NCBI GenBank assembly: GCA_934045075.1
Contig: OW203729.1
Span: forward strand, 6,357,816-6,421,815
DNA from: Yponomeuta sedellus
Taxonomy: Eukaryota > Arthropoda > Insecta > Lepidoptera > Yponomeutidae
Length of the DNA: 64,000 nucleotides
Direction of reading: 5' to 3'
The notes under the pieces are model-generated. The model was not told the origin of the DNA. It saw only the letters and a program-made list of their open reading frames with translations, and did not search any database. A program made the position numbers and the translations under genes. Shown here in pieces: positions 54,504 through 64,000 of this stretch. Numbering within the stretch: the stretch's first letter is position 1; every line of letters starts with the position of its first letter.

Positions 54504-54764
54504 AGTGACACCGGGTAGGTACATAAAAATATTAAAAGTATTGTTGCGCATCACTCTGACTCTCTGAGAGCACTCTGACTAACAGATTATTTACTCTCTC
54601 AAGACTTATTTTATTGTTACATATAAACATTTTCATTTCATTTCATCAAATGTTCAGACAACATTTATCAAAGGGTTATTAATTTTATTATAATAATTGA
54701 GAATGTAAAATTGTAGAAGTGAAACAGAATGCTCCACGTAACAACAATCATATGGTGCTTTCGG

Positions 54765-55085
54765 TGCTAACTCACCAATGGAATAAAAATCGTAACTTGT
54801 TTTGTAATAGAAAAGTAAATATCATACACCTATCATCATATAAACTATTTTTAGAACGTACAGTCTAGAACCTCGGTATAACAACCTAGGATTTTAATAG
54901 ATTTCTGCCAAAATCGCCCTTTTTTAGCGGAAATCCATTAAAGTCCTAGGATGTTGATACTAATTTCTAGGCTGTGTGTTCTAAAAATAGTTATCACAGA
55001 TATTAAGACTTTTCATGTTTACTTTTTGAAAAAAAAACATATTATATCAATAAGTTATGATTATTATTCCATTCTTCCATTCATT
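54765..55085. repeat. Foldback type F1
   Basis: GGTGCTAACTCACCAATGGA ATAAAAATCGTAACTTGTTT TG, TATTTTTAGAACGTACAGTC TAGAACC, ATTTTAATAGATTTCTGCC and the mirrored right half to ATAAGTTATGATTATTATTC CATTC. The most complete F1 copy. Confidence 0.85.
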
Positions 55086-55088
55086 CCA

Positions 55089-55442
55089 GAAGCGCTCGTG
55101 GCCTAGTCGAACCGAGTGACTAGAATCAATTACTTGAGTTAATCAACAAGAGGCGCGGTAAGGTGCAGGATGGGTGACCGTATCGTGACTACCGCTAGTG
55201 GCATTTTTCCGAGCGCTTCCGTGTTTCGCAAGGCACGTTAAGCCGTTGGTGCCGGCTAAGTTGCCGGTTAAGCCATGTCAGAGGCCTTATGGGCGGGTTG
55301 ATAACTACTGACAGTAAGGCCCACCACTGCCTTACAATCCTCCACCAACCCGGACTTGCCCCCGTGGTGGAGTATGGCCTAACCTTCCTGCGGTGCAGGA
55401 AGAGACCCGTGCCCCAGCAGTGGGGACATACAAGGGTTGATA
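55089..55442 (+). repeat. 5S-like SINE, complete with head and 5S box
   Basis: The head AGCGCTCGTGGCCTAGTCGA ACCGAGTGAC, the 5S-like box with GAGTTAATCAAC (55136-55147), GAGGCGCGGTAAGG and GGATGGGTGACCG (55168-55180), the full body, and the end GGGGACATACAAGGGTTGAT ATCGATATCG. Best reference copy of subfamily 1 in this window. Confidence 0.95.
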
Positions 55443-55840
55443 TCGATATCGATTATTCCATTTGTCGTGATTTTTATTCCATCAAAAGTTTGTTTGTAAC
55501 GAGGGACGTTCCATATGGTACAAAGTAGGTAAGTCACGGAGTAGACGGAAGATTCAAGTGTGATATATTAAAAAGTTTAGCACATAGCAATTTAACTCAG
55601 ATTCTACCCATGACTTTACGATTACCTTGTTAGTTGTACATAAACTGACACCTACATACAGAAGGGGTATGCAGAGACCAGGATTTGCCGTTAAATTAAT
55701 AATGATAAAGTGAACCAACAATTAATATTAAATAAAAAGTAATGGTCTTTAATTTTGTGTTAATGACATGATATTTTTTCACGTTTCTGCAATCAACCGT
55801 TCAGCCGGAAGCTTAGCCGCCGTACTCAAAAAAATATTTA
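55443..55840. other. Gene-free region
   Basis: No coding family or repeat that I recognise. Confidence 0.45.
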
Positions 55841-55844
55841 TATT

Positions 55845-56315
55845 AATTAATAAAAAAAATATTTAAAAAAATAAAAGAACCCGACTGCAGTGATAATTCA
55901 ACTGAAAGGGAAAAAATAAGATAATTTTATTTTCAAATGCTAATGTCGAATCAGAAGAGTTCATGCTGCTTTACTTGAGGTACCAAATAATATAACTTTA
56001 TAAGCATTATTTGCTCAAACTGTTGCATTTATTATTTAATATAAAACGATGCAGTCGGGACCCATTACTGTTTGTTTAAAGTTCTCTAATGGGTCCCGAC
56101 TGCATCATTTTATATAAAATAATAAATGCAACAGTTTGAGCAAATAATGCTTATAAAGTTATATTATTTGGTACCTCAAGTAAAGCAGCATGAACTCTTC
56201 TGATTCGACATTAGCATTTGAAAATAAAATTATCTTATTTTTTCCCTTTCAGTTGAATTATCACTGCAGTCGGGTTCTTTTATTTTTTTAAATATTTTTT
56301 TTATTTTTGACCTTT
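55845..56315. repeat. Long near-perfect inverted repeat, about 225-bp arms
   Basis: Arms 55845-56068 and 56088-56312 are reverse complements with only a few mismatches (AACGATGCAG against AATGATGCAG near the loop). The 19-nt spacer is CTGTTTGTTTAAAGTTCTC. The arms carry CCCGACTGCAG and GGTACCTCAAGTAAAGCAGC. A transcript would form a long hairpin RNA. Confidence 0.95.
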
Positions 56316-56860
56316 TAGTGACTCAGTAAAACGATAAAATTTAAAGGTCCATCTGTTCTGCTTACATGCTTTAAATCGTTATATTATTTTATTTCCTAAA
56401 TGAATTTTAGTTTATTGCTTTATTTTCTTTTGTTCGACAATGGACATGTCGCGGCAAATCATAAATATTTTTACTGATATACTTGTTTGATATAGTCATA
56501 GGTACCACCTGCCTGCATTAAAAATTTATGTCGTACGATATTTTTTAGCTAGTACAATGAATATGGTCTAATGGTGTTAAACAATCTAGAATATTTGCAA
56601 AGGAAACGACAGATTTTTTTCTTTATTATCCTTACATAAATTGTCTGTTTTTTATGTAGCCTAAAAAAGCTCCACTGCACCTAGTTATTTAATGTTAACG
56701 ATTGTAGGTGGGGACTGGAATAGTCACGAATTATGTCCTCGACCTGAACGGCGCTCAGCTTTCGACATCTCCAGAGTAGAATTCTTCGTGCTTGCATTGC
56801 TGGGTCTCGCTAATTACTTAGAATAAGGACTTGTAAATGGGAACATAAATGGTCTGAGCC
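56316..56860. other. AT-rich gene-free region
   Basis: Nothing recognisable up to the GC-richer block that follows. Confidence 0.45.
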
Positions 56861-57130
56861 TTCAGCCGCGGCCTGTACAAAGGCGCGACAGGTTTCCTCC
56901 TAACAGCAACTTTTAGTAACAGTCGCGGCTTTCGGCCGACTATTCCGAGACTATTCTCTGCATTTGGCATCAGCGTAAATAGAGCTCAGCATTTAGAATC
57001 GCCGTGGGAGTATTCCTCTAGCCCGCTTCACAGCCTTCGGCCGTGCCGCGACCTGTATTGAGCTGAGCTCGGCCTTCAACCTCGTCGCGGCAAGTTTCCT
57101 CGCACCCGCATGATGGGGCTCGGCCTTCGG
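56860..57130. repeat. GC-rich block with repeated CGGCCTTCGGCC words
   Basis: CCTTCAGCCGCGGCC, GCGGCTTTCGGCCGAC, CAGCCTTCGGCCGTGCC, CTCGGCCTTCAACC and GCTCGGCCTTCGGCCTGGCG. Self-complementary words spaced 50-110 bp apart; a decayed tandem repeat. Confidence 0.65.
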
Positions 57131-57690
57131 CCTGGCGTAGTTACTTAGAGTTGTGGCATGGGCGTGGGAGACATACAAAATCTTAGTTTTCTGAATGCCA
57201 AAATATTACCGGAATTAAAATGAAACTATAACAAATTCATCTTGAGGTGGCCCCCTAAAGCATTGAAAAATTTTACTGAATATTTAGGTAGGTATAGATA
57301 AGCAATCTTTGGTCTCACAAGTGAACAGGAAACCTAACACAAAATCATAATCTTATTTTCGGAGGAAACGAGATAAAATTCGTTAAGATGAATAGACCTA
57401 GATTTTTTTTACATTTCATGGGTCCTACGATACGAGGTCACGGAGGATCCGTCTTCGGTTACCAGTGAGAGCAATCAAATATTTTTTTTATCATTTATTG
57501 TTTCTTCTTTGAACCCAGCTTGTCTGACTATGACCGCACAGGGGAAAAGGAGTTACATGCTACACTTTATATATTTTGTTTAGTTAGTTTTGGTCTAAGT
57601 GTTAGTAGGAAATTAATATCAGAGTTAAGAAATTAATTATTTTGACCCCCTATGAGGTTGATATTTCTTAAATTAATGAGATAAACGAAT
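57131..57690. other. Gene-free region
   Basis: No coding or known repeat signal. Confidence 0.4.
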
Positions 57691-57694
57691 GGTG

Positions 57695-58780
57695 TAGAAA
57701 GAAATAAACACTTTATAGGCATTTTTTCTTTCAGCACTTATACCGTTTCTATAAACGGTTTGTTTACATGTAGAGCAAAGCTTATATTATGTAAATTTAT
57801 ACATGTAATAGAATAAATATATGCCAGCGCCATATAGTGGCTAAAAGTGGTACTGTAGGACAGGTTTTCAGCAGACAAGAAGAGAAACGTTGTTTCAGCA
57901 CGACAGCACGTACTTAGGGATCTATTTATTAAAGCAATATGAAAATAATGATTACAGTAACTGTACTACTCGTACTACGAGTAGTACAATACTACGTACG
58001 TAGTAAGAGTCTCGTACCACAGCGCGGAATATTATCTACGTCACCAGTTGTCCCAATATTGGTGGACAGTCAGTATTGGTCGAAGTGATTCGCAAGCGGT
58101 CAAATACTAACCAATTTCTAATTAATCATAAAAATGGTGTTTGTTTAATAATATTATCTAGGGCCTTCGGACAAAACCATACCGCAATTTAGAACACAAA
58201 CAGCGCCATCTGTGGTTGGGTAGAGGAACTAATACAGTAATTTACAGTACTGCTACAGTACTTTAATTACTTAGAAGTGAATATTATTTGTGTTGCGTTT
58301 GTTCTCTATTAATGCTGATTTTATGTAATCTACGACACCCGCAAAATTCTCTTTTAAATACTTTACACGTGTTAGGCGTAGTTAAACTTAATTATATTTT
58401 TTAATTAAATGAATGATCTAGAAGGATCAAACCACTTAATAGGAATTATTTCTTTCTGTATTTGTACCGATTCTATAAATGGTTTGTTTACATGTAGACC
58501 AAAGCCGAAATTATGTATACACATGTATTGGAATAAATAAAATATAGCAGCGCCATCTAGTAGCTAAAGGTGGTACTTTAATTACTTAGAAGTAAATGTT
58601 ATTTTTTGTTCCGTTGGTTCTCTATTAATGCTGATTTTATGTAACCTACGTCATCCGCAAAATTCTGTTTTAAATATTTCACACCTGTTAGGGGTAGTTC
58701 AATAAAATTAGTATTCGAATTCAATAAACTAAATATAACAGCGCCATCTAGTGGCTCCTAGCTGTACTTTAACGAAGCTT
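57695..58780 (+). repeat. Nested copies of an AGCGCCATCTAGTGGC repeat
   Basis: GAAAGAAATAAACACTTTAT...TACCGTTTCTATAAACGGTT TGTTTACATGTAGA...AGCGCCATATAGTGGCTAAA (57697-57855) recurs at 58445-58580, and TTCTCTATTAATGCTGATTT TATGTAA...GTGTTAGGCGTAG occurs at 58301 and 58617. Two or three partial units of one family in direct orientation. Confidence 0.8.
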
Positions 58781-58794
58781 CTTAACGAATTTTA

Positions 58795-58938
58795 TTTTTC
58801 GTCACGGTTCTGATCGCATAATTATGATTTTATATAGCCTATGACACCCGCGCAAGGATGCCGAATCGAATGACACCTTGTTTAACAAAATCTGACCATT
58901 GGTTAAGGAGTTATGAGGGAACATAGAATCGGACATAC

Positions 58939-58969
<31 letters not shown>

Positions 58970-59205
58970 CATACGAACTAAACACATTACCCTCCTTTTG
59001 GGCTTCGCCGCAGTCGGGTAAAAATATAGACATATTTCGCCATTTTGCTAGAACGAAAAATGGTTTTCTTACCCTCACAGTATTTTAAACGCCTAATCCG
59101 AGAGATATCCCACATTATGAGCCGAAAAAAAAATTTCATCCATACTTTAGGTGTAACGGAGGTACCCAAAATTATATGGGTTCCTTGTTGACTACGGAAC
59201 GCTAA
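58795..59205. repeat. Dispersed repeat with (CATA)n core
   Basis: CGTCACGGTTCTGATCGCAT, about ten CATA units (58935-58974), ATTACCCTCCTTTTGGGCTT CGCCGCAGTCGGG, then GTTCCTTGTTGACTACGGAA. These words form a very common lepidopteran-style repeat. Confidence 0.7.
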
Positions 59206-59539
59206 AAGGATTTCAATATCTTATGACGACATTTATTCAGACTACTTTTATGTCATGTCTATTGCCTGTTGATAAATCTAATGCAACTCTAAATTAATGC
59301 ATACGTACGTGTAGCATGACTACGCAAGTCACGTACGGCTAAACGAAAAAAATCTGCCTGAGTTTCGCGTATTGTGGCACTCAAATATAAAATTCTAACA
59401 AAACATGCAACCTTACCTGGACAAACGTACAAATTGAACAAACGAGAGCAAATCTAGCTTTACTCATTTACATTGCGGGTGAATGCGTATAAAGGGGTGA
59501 GCCCTTGAAAACTTGAAATGTATATTATATCATTTATAA

Positions 59540-60065
59540 ATAATAAGAACTGGAACGACTTCAGGTGTTATTTTATTTGTAGATTAAATAATAATATTGG
59601 CCTTTTTTGCATCTACTTAATGAGATGATTTATACAGCGTCCAGTGGTATCTTCACTCACACTATATGGGTGAAGGGACCACTCCGATGCTGTAGTGCCT
59701 GGGACATGGTTTTATAGATGGTGTAGGCTTGCCCAGCACCTATACCATCCTGACAGCTTAGTCGGCCTAGCCCACAGGAAAGACTAGTCAATACGTGCGG
59801 AGCCAACCAAGCCGCGGGTTTCCTCACGATGTTTTCCTTCACAGTAGATTAGTAGATTATTTGTAGATTAGTAGTATAATAAACAGAAAAACTGGATAAA
59901 AACGGATAGCAGGTAAAATAGTCAGATCTGGTCGAAGGGTAAAGTAGTAATGATGAAAAATGAGGGAAGTCGAAAAATGTCTGACGTAATTTAAATATTT
60001 GAAAATTATAGATAGAAAAAGAAATAAAAATGGTGTAAAGAGGTTTGCACCGTTACAAACTTACA
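59540..60065 (+). repeat. Repeat R3 split by a SINE B (59588-59845)
   Basis: AATAAGAACTGGAACGACTT (left) and AACAGAAAAACTGGATAAAA ... GTGTAAAGAGGTTTGCACCG (right) match 36770-37020. Between them lies a headless SINE B on the minus strand. Compared with the unsplit copy, this dates the SINE as younger than R3. Confidence 0.82.
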
Positions 60066-60456
60066 GTGTTTCTTCGTTTAGGCGCTCGTTTAAAATTGAA
60101 ATAAAAATAAATCTACTGTAAAAAGCTGTCAATTGTTTTTTTATACTCTTTGACCAACTGACAGTAGATAAACTGATGGTTATTTATTGTAGACGAAAAC
60201 GGAGGTGAGTATCTTAATTGCACCAATGCGCACATAATAACGTATGATCTACGGAACTCAAGGCAATGAAGTACATACAACTTTACAAGGCAATATTTAA
60301 TTTAGTAGTTTGTTATTGGAATAGTACCATAGTACATGTATAGTACTATTGAAGGTTTACACGTGAAACGGTCAGTTTGTTATACCAACCGTAGGCGGGG
60401 CTCCATGCAGTGGCAATAGCGCCACCAAAATTCATATCTTTTTTACCTGACTGCAC

Positions 60457-60772
60457 CAGAGTGCTTAGTGCGAGTTTGACAGATCCAATCGAATAACTTT
60501 ACTACCGCGTTAATCGAGCATTGAGCAGTGAGTATGAGCATGTATGAGTAAGTTAACCGTTCGAACTGGCAAAACGCTGTCACAGTACAACTCGCACTCG
60601 CGTTTATTCGTGTTTTGGCTGGTAAACTTGTTCATCAACGTAAACCATTACAACTCGCACTCAGCAATTTTAATTTCCATACTTGTCGCTAGGTGGCACT
60701 TCCTCGATGCCATAGAAATATGAGTTTACGTTAACGCGATCAAGTAGTTAAAAAACTCGCACTAAGCACTCT
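60457..60772. repeat. MITE type M4, complete
   Basis: AGAGTGCTTAGTGCGAGTTT at the left and AAACTCGCACTAAGCACTCT at the right, a perfect 19-20-bp inverted pair; 316 bp. It contains a duplicated GAGTATGAGCATGTATGAGT. Confidence 0.92.
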
Positions 60773-61380
60773 GAACGAAGGTTCTTTACAGATTATTTTT
60801 TCAAACATTGTCTGACCAACCTCTCAATAATTTTAGTACTGATTTTAGCTCTTACGACAAGCCACGACCGAGAACCTTTGGCACAAATGCTATCGAGTCA
60901 CGGACCTGTAGATAGCATTTATGCCAAAGTAATTATAATAATTTTGCATATTGGTTGGAAATTTTCATGGTGTTCCATTAACGTACATATTAAGGTACAC
61001 GTAGTAGGTAGAATCTTCGAGAAAAAACAATAAAAACTGTAAACCATAATTACTAGATAGTATTCTTGGAATACTATGGAATGGTTCAAAGTTGCTGCAC
61101 ATAAACGGTTATGAATGTATTAATTAGTCTGAGGTGTTTACTTTAGTAACATAAATCATTTCGCCAACTAACATGCCTTTCTACCAACGAATAATTTAAC
61201 TCGGAAGAAAGAAGTCGAGTTCGAATAATTAGGTACATTTATTTATCTTATTAACTAAACATATTTGACACTCTGTGTTCTCAGGTGTAATTGAAACGAC
61301 GCAAAGCTGTAGGTATTTTATGTATCGATAAATAATTAAACCAATTGCAATTAGCAAATATTTGTATGGTTCTACAGCAT
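60773..61380. other. Gene-free region
   Basis: About 60884-60925 shows an imperfect palindrome (TTTGGCACAAATGCTATC ... GATAGCATTTATGCCAAAG) with 18-19-bp arms. No gene seen. Confidence 0.5.
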
Positions 61381-61382
61381 AA

Positions 61383-61770
61383 ATGAGCGGTGGTAGCTCA
61401 GTGGGTGGAACAATGGACTCACAAGCGAGAGACCAATGACTGTTTAATTTCAAAGTTACGTACATTTGCGAATTTGTCGTAATACCACACGCTAACTCTG
61501 AAGGTTAACATCGTGAGGAAATCCCCTGTTTGGTAGGGCTCCGCACGTATTGACTAGTCTTTCCTGTGGGCTAGGCCGACTAAGCTGTCAGGATGGTATA
61601 GCTGTTGGGCGAGCCTACACCATCTAAAACCATGTCCCGCAGGCACTGCACTACACTCACACTAGATGGGTGAAAGTATCAGAGTGGTCCCTTCACCCAT
61701 ATAGTGTGAGTGAAGATGTCACTGGACGCTGTATAAATCATCTCATTAGGTATAAGAACGTAGACGCAGA
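61383..61770 (+). repeat. SINE B with B-box deletion
   Basis: GAGCGGTGGTAGCTCAGTGG GTGG (A-box) and CTCACAAGCGAGAGACCAAT GACTG: the B-box between them is deleted. The body follows to GTCACTGGACGCTGTATAAA TCATCTCATTAGG. A block of about 40 bp (CACTAGATGGGTGAA.. / CACCCATATAGTGTG) is inverted within its 3' half. Confidence 0.88.
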
Positions 61771-62094
61771 GGCCACAACATATTGTAATGTTCTCTAACT
61801 CTATCTGTCTATCTGGTTTTTTTGTACTTTTTCATGTCATTCACGGTGTAAATACAATACTACACCAACCAAATTTCGAGGCAACATATTTCCCATTTCG
61901 GCAAACACCGCAGAGACGACCCACCGATGACAAAATAACTTCGTTTTTATTTTTATTTTATTACGGAACAATTACTTTGCTGTGATACATTTAAGTTCGA
62001 CCCGAATGGAGAACGGTGCCCCAAGATACAATTCAATTTAGTTTGGGGTTCAGAGTTACTTTATACATTGTTATGTTTTATTTTTCTCAATAGA

Positions 62095-62210
62095 ACTTTT
62101 TCGTGGGGATTATGGGTACTACCTCCCAATGATGGCACAATCTTGCGCTATGGCGCTAATTAGGGGAGTGCTATGTCCAGCAGTAGACTAATATAGCCTG
62201 AAGAAGAAGA
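62095..62210 (+). repeat. LINE 3' terminus fragment
   Basis: CGTGGGGATTATGGGTACTA CCTCCCAATGATGGC ... GCTATGTCCAGCAGTAGACT AATATAGCCTGAAGAAGAAG. Confidence 0.75.
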
Positions 62211-62582
62211 TGACAAAGTGTCAAAATATGTATGCATTAGATAACTGGAGTAGCTTAAAAAAAGTAAGAATTAACGACACTCATCTCAGTGGATACTTAC
62301 ATAATATAACCCCTGCTGCCAAGGCGAAAAGTCCTTTCAATATTATTTGATAGGAAATATAGGTACTTTAAAGTATATTTTATTTAAAGGATATTTCGCT
62401 AAAAAGCTCATACTGAGATAAGATGGGGCGACGGACCGAACTCTATAAAAAGCTTCATGCCTTCCTCTCTCGTCCTCGCTACACCATCCATCTGGGGCCT
62501 GTTTCATAGAACTAGAATGCACGGCTTACTATGACGATTCATGTATATTGCATCGAATGAATTTTCTTAATAATTTCTTAGT

Positions 62583-62818
62583 AGCATTTTTCCGGGCGCT
62601 TCGGTGCTTCGCAAGGCACGTTAAGCCGTTGGTGCAGGCTGTCATGTCATGGTAGTCGTTCAGCCATGTCAGAGGTCTCATAGGCGGCTTGATAACTTCT
62701 GACAGTAAGACCCTCACTGTCTTACAACCACCAACCCATAGCGGAGTATAGCCTAACCTTCCTGCGATGCAGGAAGAGACCCGTGCCCCAACAGTGGGGA
62801 CATACAAGGGTTGACATT
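62583..62818 (+). repeat. 5S-like SINE body
   Basis: GCATTTTTCCGGGCGCTTCG GTGC ... GCAGGAAGAGACCCGTGCCC CAACAGTGGGGACATACAAG GGTTGA, with deletions in the middle. Confidence 0.92.
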
Positions 62819-62819
62819 A

Positions 62820-63555
62820 CAGACAGATTAACAAGTAGACTTACGCAATGTACCTACCTACCTTGAATTGTCATAATCTACCTACGAATTTCAGTTTTGT
62901 AAAACTGGACCCTGTGTGGTCCACCTGCGCCCCTAAGACAAGAAAGTGTAAGCAAAACTCAGATAGAAACCAAGAGACTCTACAAACAAGATAGTGTCCA
63001 GTCTCCAGACAGGTCATTGATTGTTGCCGTCAATAGAGTAATCTATGAATAGTATGAAAGCGGGTCACTGAACCTGTCTTATCGCCTGTGATGCACTGCT
63101 GCAACGCCAGTAGACGGTATGCTAGGAACTAGCATGATAGGTAGTGGCATTTCGTAGTGATGCACATGTCAGTGTCTGACAATTAATTTATAAGAATAGT
63201 TTTGAATCGTGCCATAATTAGGAAAATCCATAACCGAAATCTATTAAAACATAATCCGCTATTTGACTCTCTTTTCAAGTAAGTCTTAAACGGTAAATAA
63301 CTTTTCCACTAGACCAAAACATATTTACTACTTATATTTTTTGAGGACCTAAAAGCAACATACAAATATATTTTAAAACTTTATTTTCCTAAACAGCCAA
63401 AAACGTGGTCAGCCATTTTTGTCTATGGTTTGAAGTCCAAAAAACTGTAAACAAAGTTTGACATTAAATTTTCTGTAAGTGATCTCTGAGCATAGTGAAA
63501 TAACAACAACGCAACCATGATTTCATCGAATTTATATCCGAAATATACCAATCAT
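62820..63555. other. Gene-free region
   Basis: No gene or named repeat seen. Confidence 0.45.
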
Positions 63556-63559
63556 TATT

Positions 63560-63812
63560 GCATTTTTAAAAACCTATTTAGAGGCCAAAAATTCCACCCA
63601 TGCCGGGATTAGAACCCGCGACCTCTGGCTATCCGTGCCAGCGCTCTTTCCAATACTGAGCTAATGGGCGACTCACCAGCATCAGTGAAATTTCGAACCT
63701 CTTTAAACTATTCTCTGTATTACGTACAATCCCGGCATGGGAGGATTTTTAGCCCCTAAATAGGTTTTTAAAATTGTCCTTAGCACAGGTTAGTGCATTA
63801 AAAATAAAAATA
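63560..63812. repeat. SINE A pair, minus copy then plus fragment
   Basis: Minus copy 63560-63728 (AAAACCTATTTAGAGGCCAA ... TATTCTCTGTATTACGTACA) runs straight into a plus fragment CCCGGCATGGGAGGATTTTT AGCCCCTAAATAGG ... AGCACAGGTTAGTGCATTAA. A third SINE A inverted junction. Confidence 0.88.
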
Positions 63813-63825
63813 GTATAATCATTAA

Positions 63826-63994
63826 TGCATTGTTCGAGAATGAAAAAACACGTCAATAAAAACCCCCGGGAAGTTGTGGATTCGTGTACCCAGTGAAATT
63901 AACATTCAAAAAACTTGGCTCAAACATGCCAAAAGAGACCCCGACTCTTTATCAATTGAAACTCGGGTGTATTTTTATTGAAGATCACTTTGAT
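63826..63994 (+). pseudogene. Broken THAP zinc-finger exon
   Basis: Read from 63826: CIVRE, a stop (TGA at 63841-63843), then KNTSIKTPGKLWIRVPSEIN, IQKTWLKHAKRDPDSLSIET, R. After a one-base shift at the GGG run (63965-63967) the frame continues CIFIEDHFD to a donor GAT|GTAAGT. This fits the THAP C2CH pattern: a first Cys, a second Cys expected exactly where TGA stands (a one-base change from TGC or TGT), a conserved Trp, and the C...HF ending. THAP domains bind DNA and occur in host factors and P-element-like transposases. With two lesions it looks like a pseudogene or transposon relic; an assembly error cannot be excluded. The window ends right after. Confidence 0.72.
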
Positions 63995-64000
63995 GTAAGT

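Noticed and set aside
54194..54567. Long open frames of MYVC or HTYI repeats on both strands
   Set aside because: They are translations of a pure GTAT/ATAC microsatellite; all frames stay open because the repeat has no stop codon.
55132..55180. Possible 5S rRNA gene fragment
   Set aside because: Only the promoter core resembles 5S; the rest of the 120-nt gene is missing and the flanks are the SINE family.

Overview
The window is nuclear DNA of an insect, most probably a moth or butterfly. The grounds are intron-split genes with canonical GT/AG borders, a mariner element with TA target sites, a short TTAGG array (the insect telomere unit), polyA-tailed LINE ends, at least four tRNA-headed SINE families and one 5S-rRNA-like SINE family, many foldback MITEs, and Lepidoptera-style sulfotransferase and THAP sequences. 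The organism call is inference; no homology search was run.

Layout. 1-0.75 kb is the 3' end of a non-LTR retrotransposon. 0.88-9.93 kb is a five-exon gene whose splice phases all agree and whose 321-residue product resembles the ISXO2/IS1595 transposase domain but lacks the expected metal-binding aspartate: a probable domesticated transposase. Its third intron holds a 1.29-kb mariner (transposase with a late frameshift) and a 0.97-kb DNA transposon with 45-bp inverted ends. Downstream of its fourth exon lie two further degenerate copies of that exon. 10-15.9 kb is gene-free repeat sequence. 15.9-25.7 kb is a tandem segmental duplication: two units of about 4 kb, each with one two-exon gene for a small secreted protein (acidic, proline-rich, with a short basic leucine-rich C-terminal tail), separated by an internally deleted LTR element. 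A more distant relative of these genes lies at 31.0-31.5 kb. 35.2-47.8 kb is a complete seven-exon cytosolic-type sulfotransferase gene with introns full of SINEs and MITEs. At 49.4 kb there is a lone first exon of a second sulfotransferase with no partner exon visible downstream. 50-63.8 kb is repeat-rich and gene-poor, with a 225-bp-arm near-perfect inverted repeat at 55.8-56.3 kb and a 235-bp GTAT array. The window ends in a broken THAP-domain exon.

Most interesting items: (1) the 5S-like SINE family, ten copies in two subfamilies, several retaining an apparent 5S internal promoter; (2) the tandem secreted-protein genes, whose second exon is missed if the in-frame TAG inside the splice donor is taken as the stop, and whose tail is supported by the substitution pattern between copies; (3) the domesticated ISXO2-like gene with triplicated exon 4; (4) sulfotransferase splice acceptors sitting directly against SINE ends; (5) the long 56-kb inverted repeat. 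No CRISPR array, rRNA gene, intact tRNA gene or virus-derived gene was recognised.
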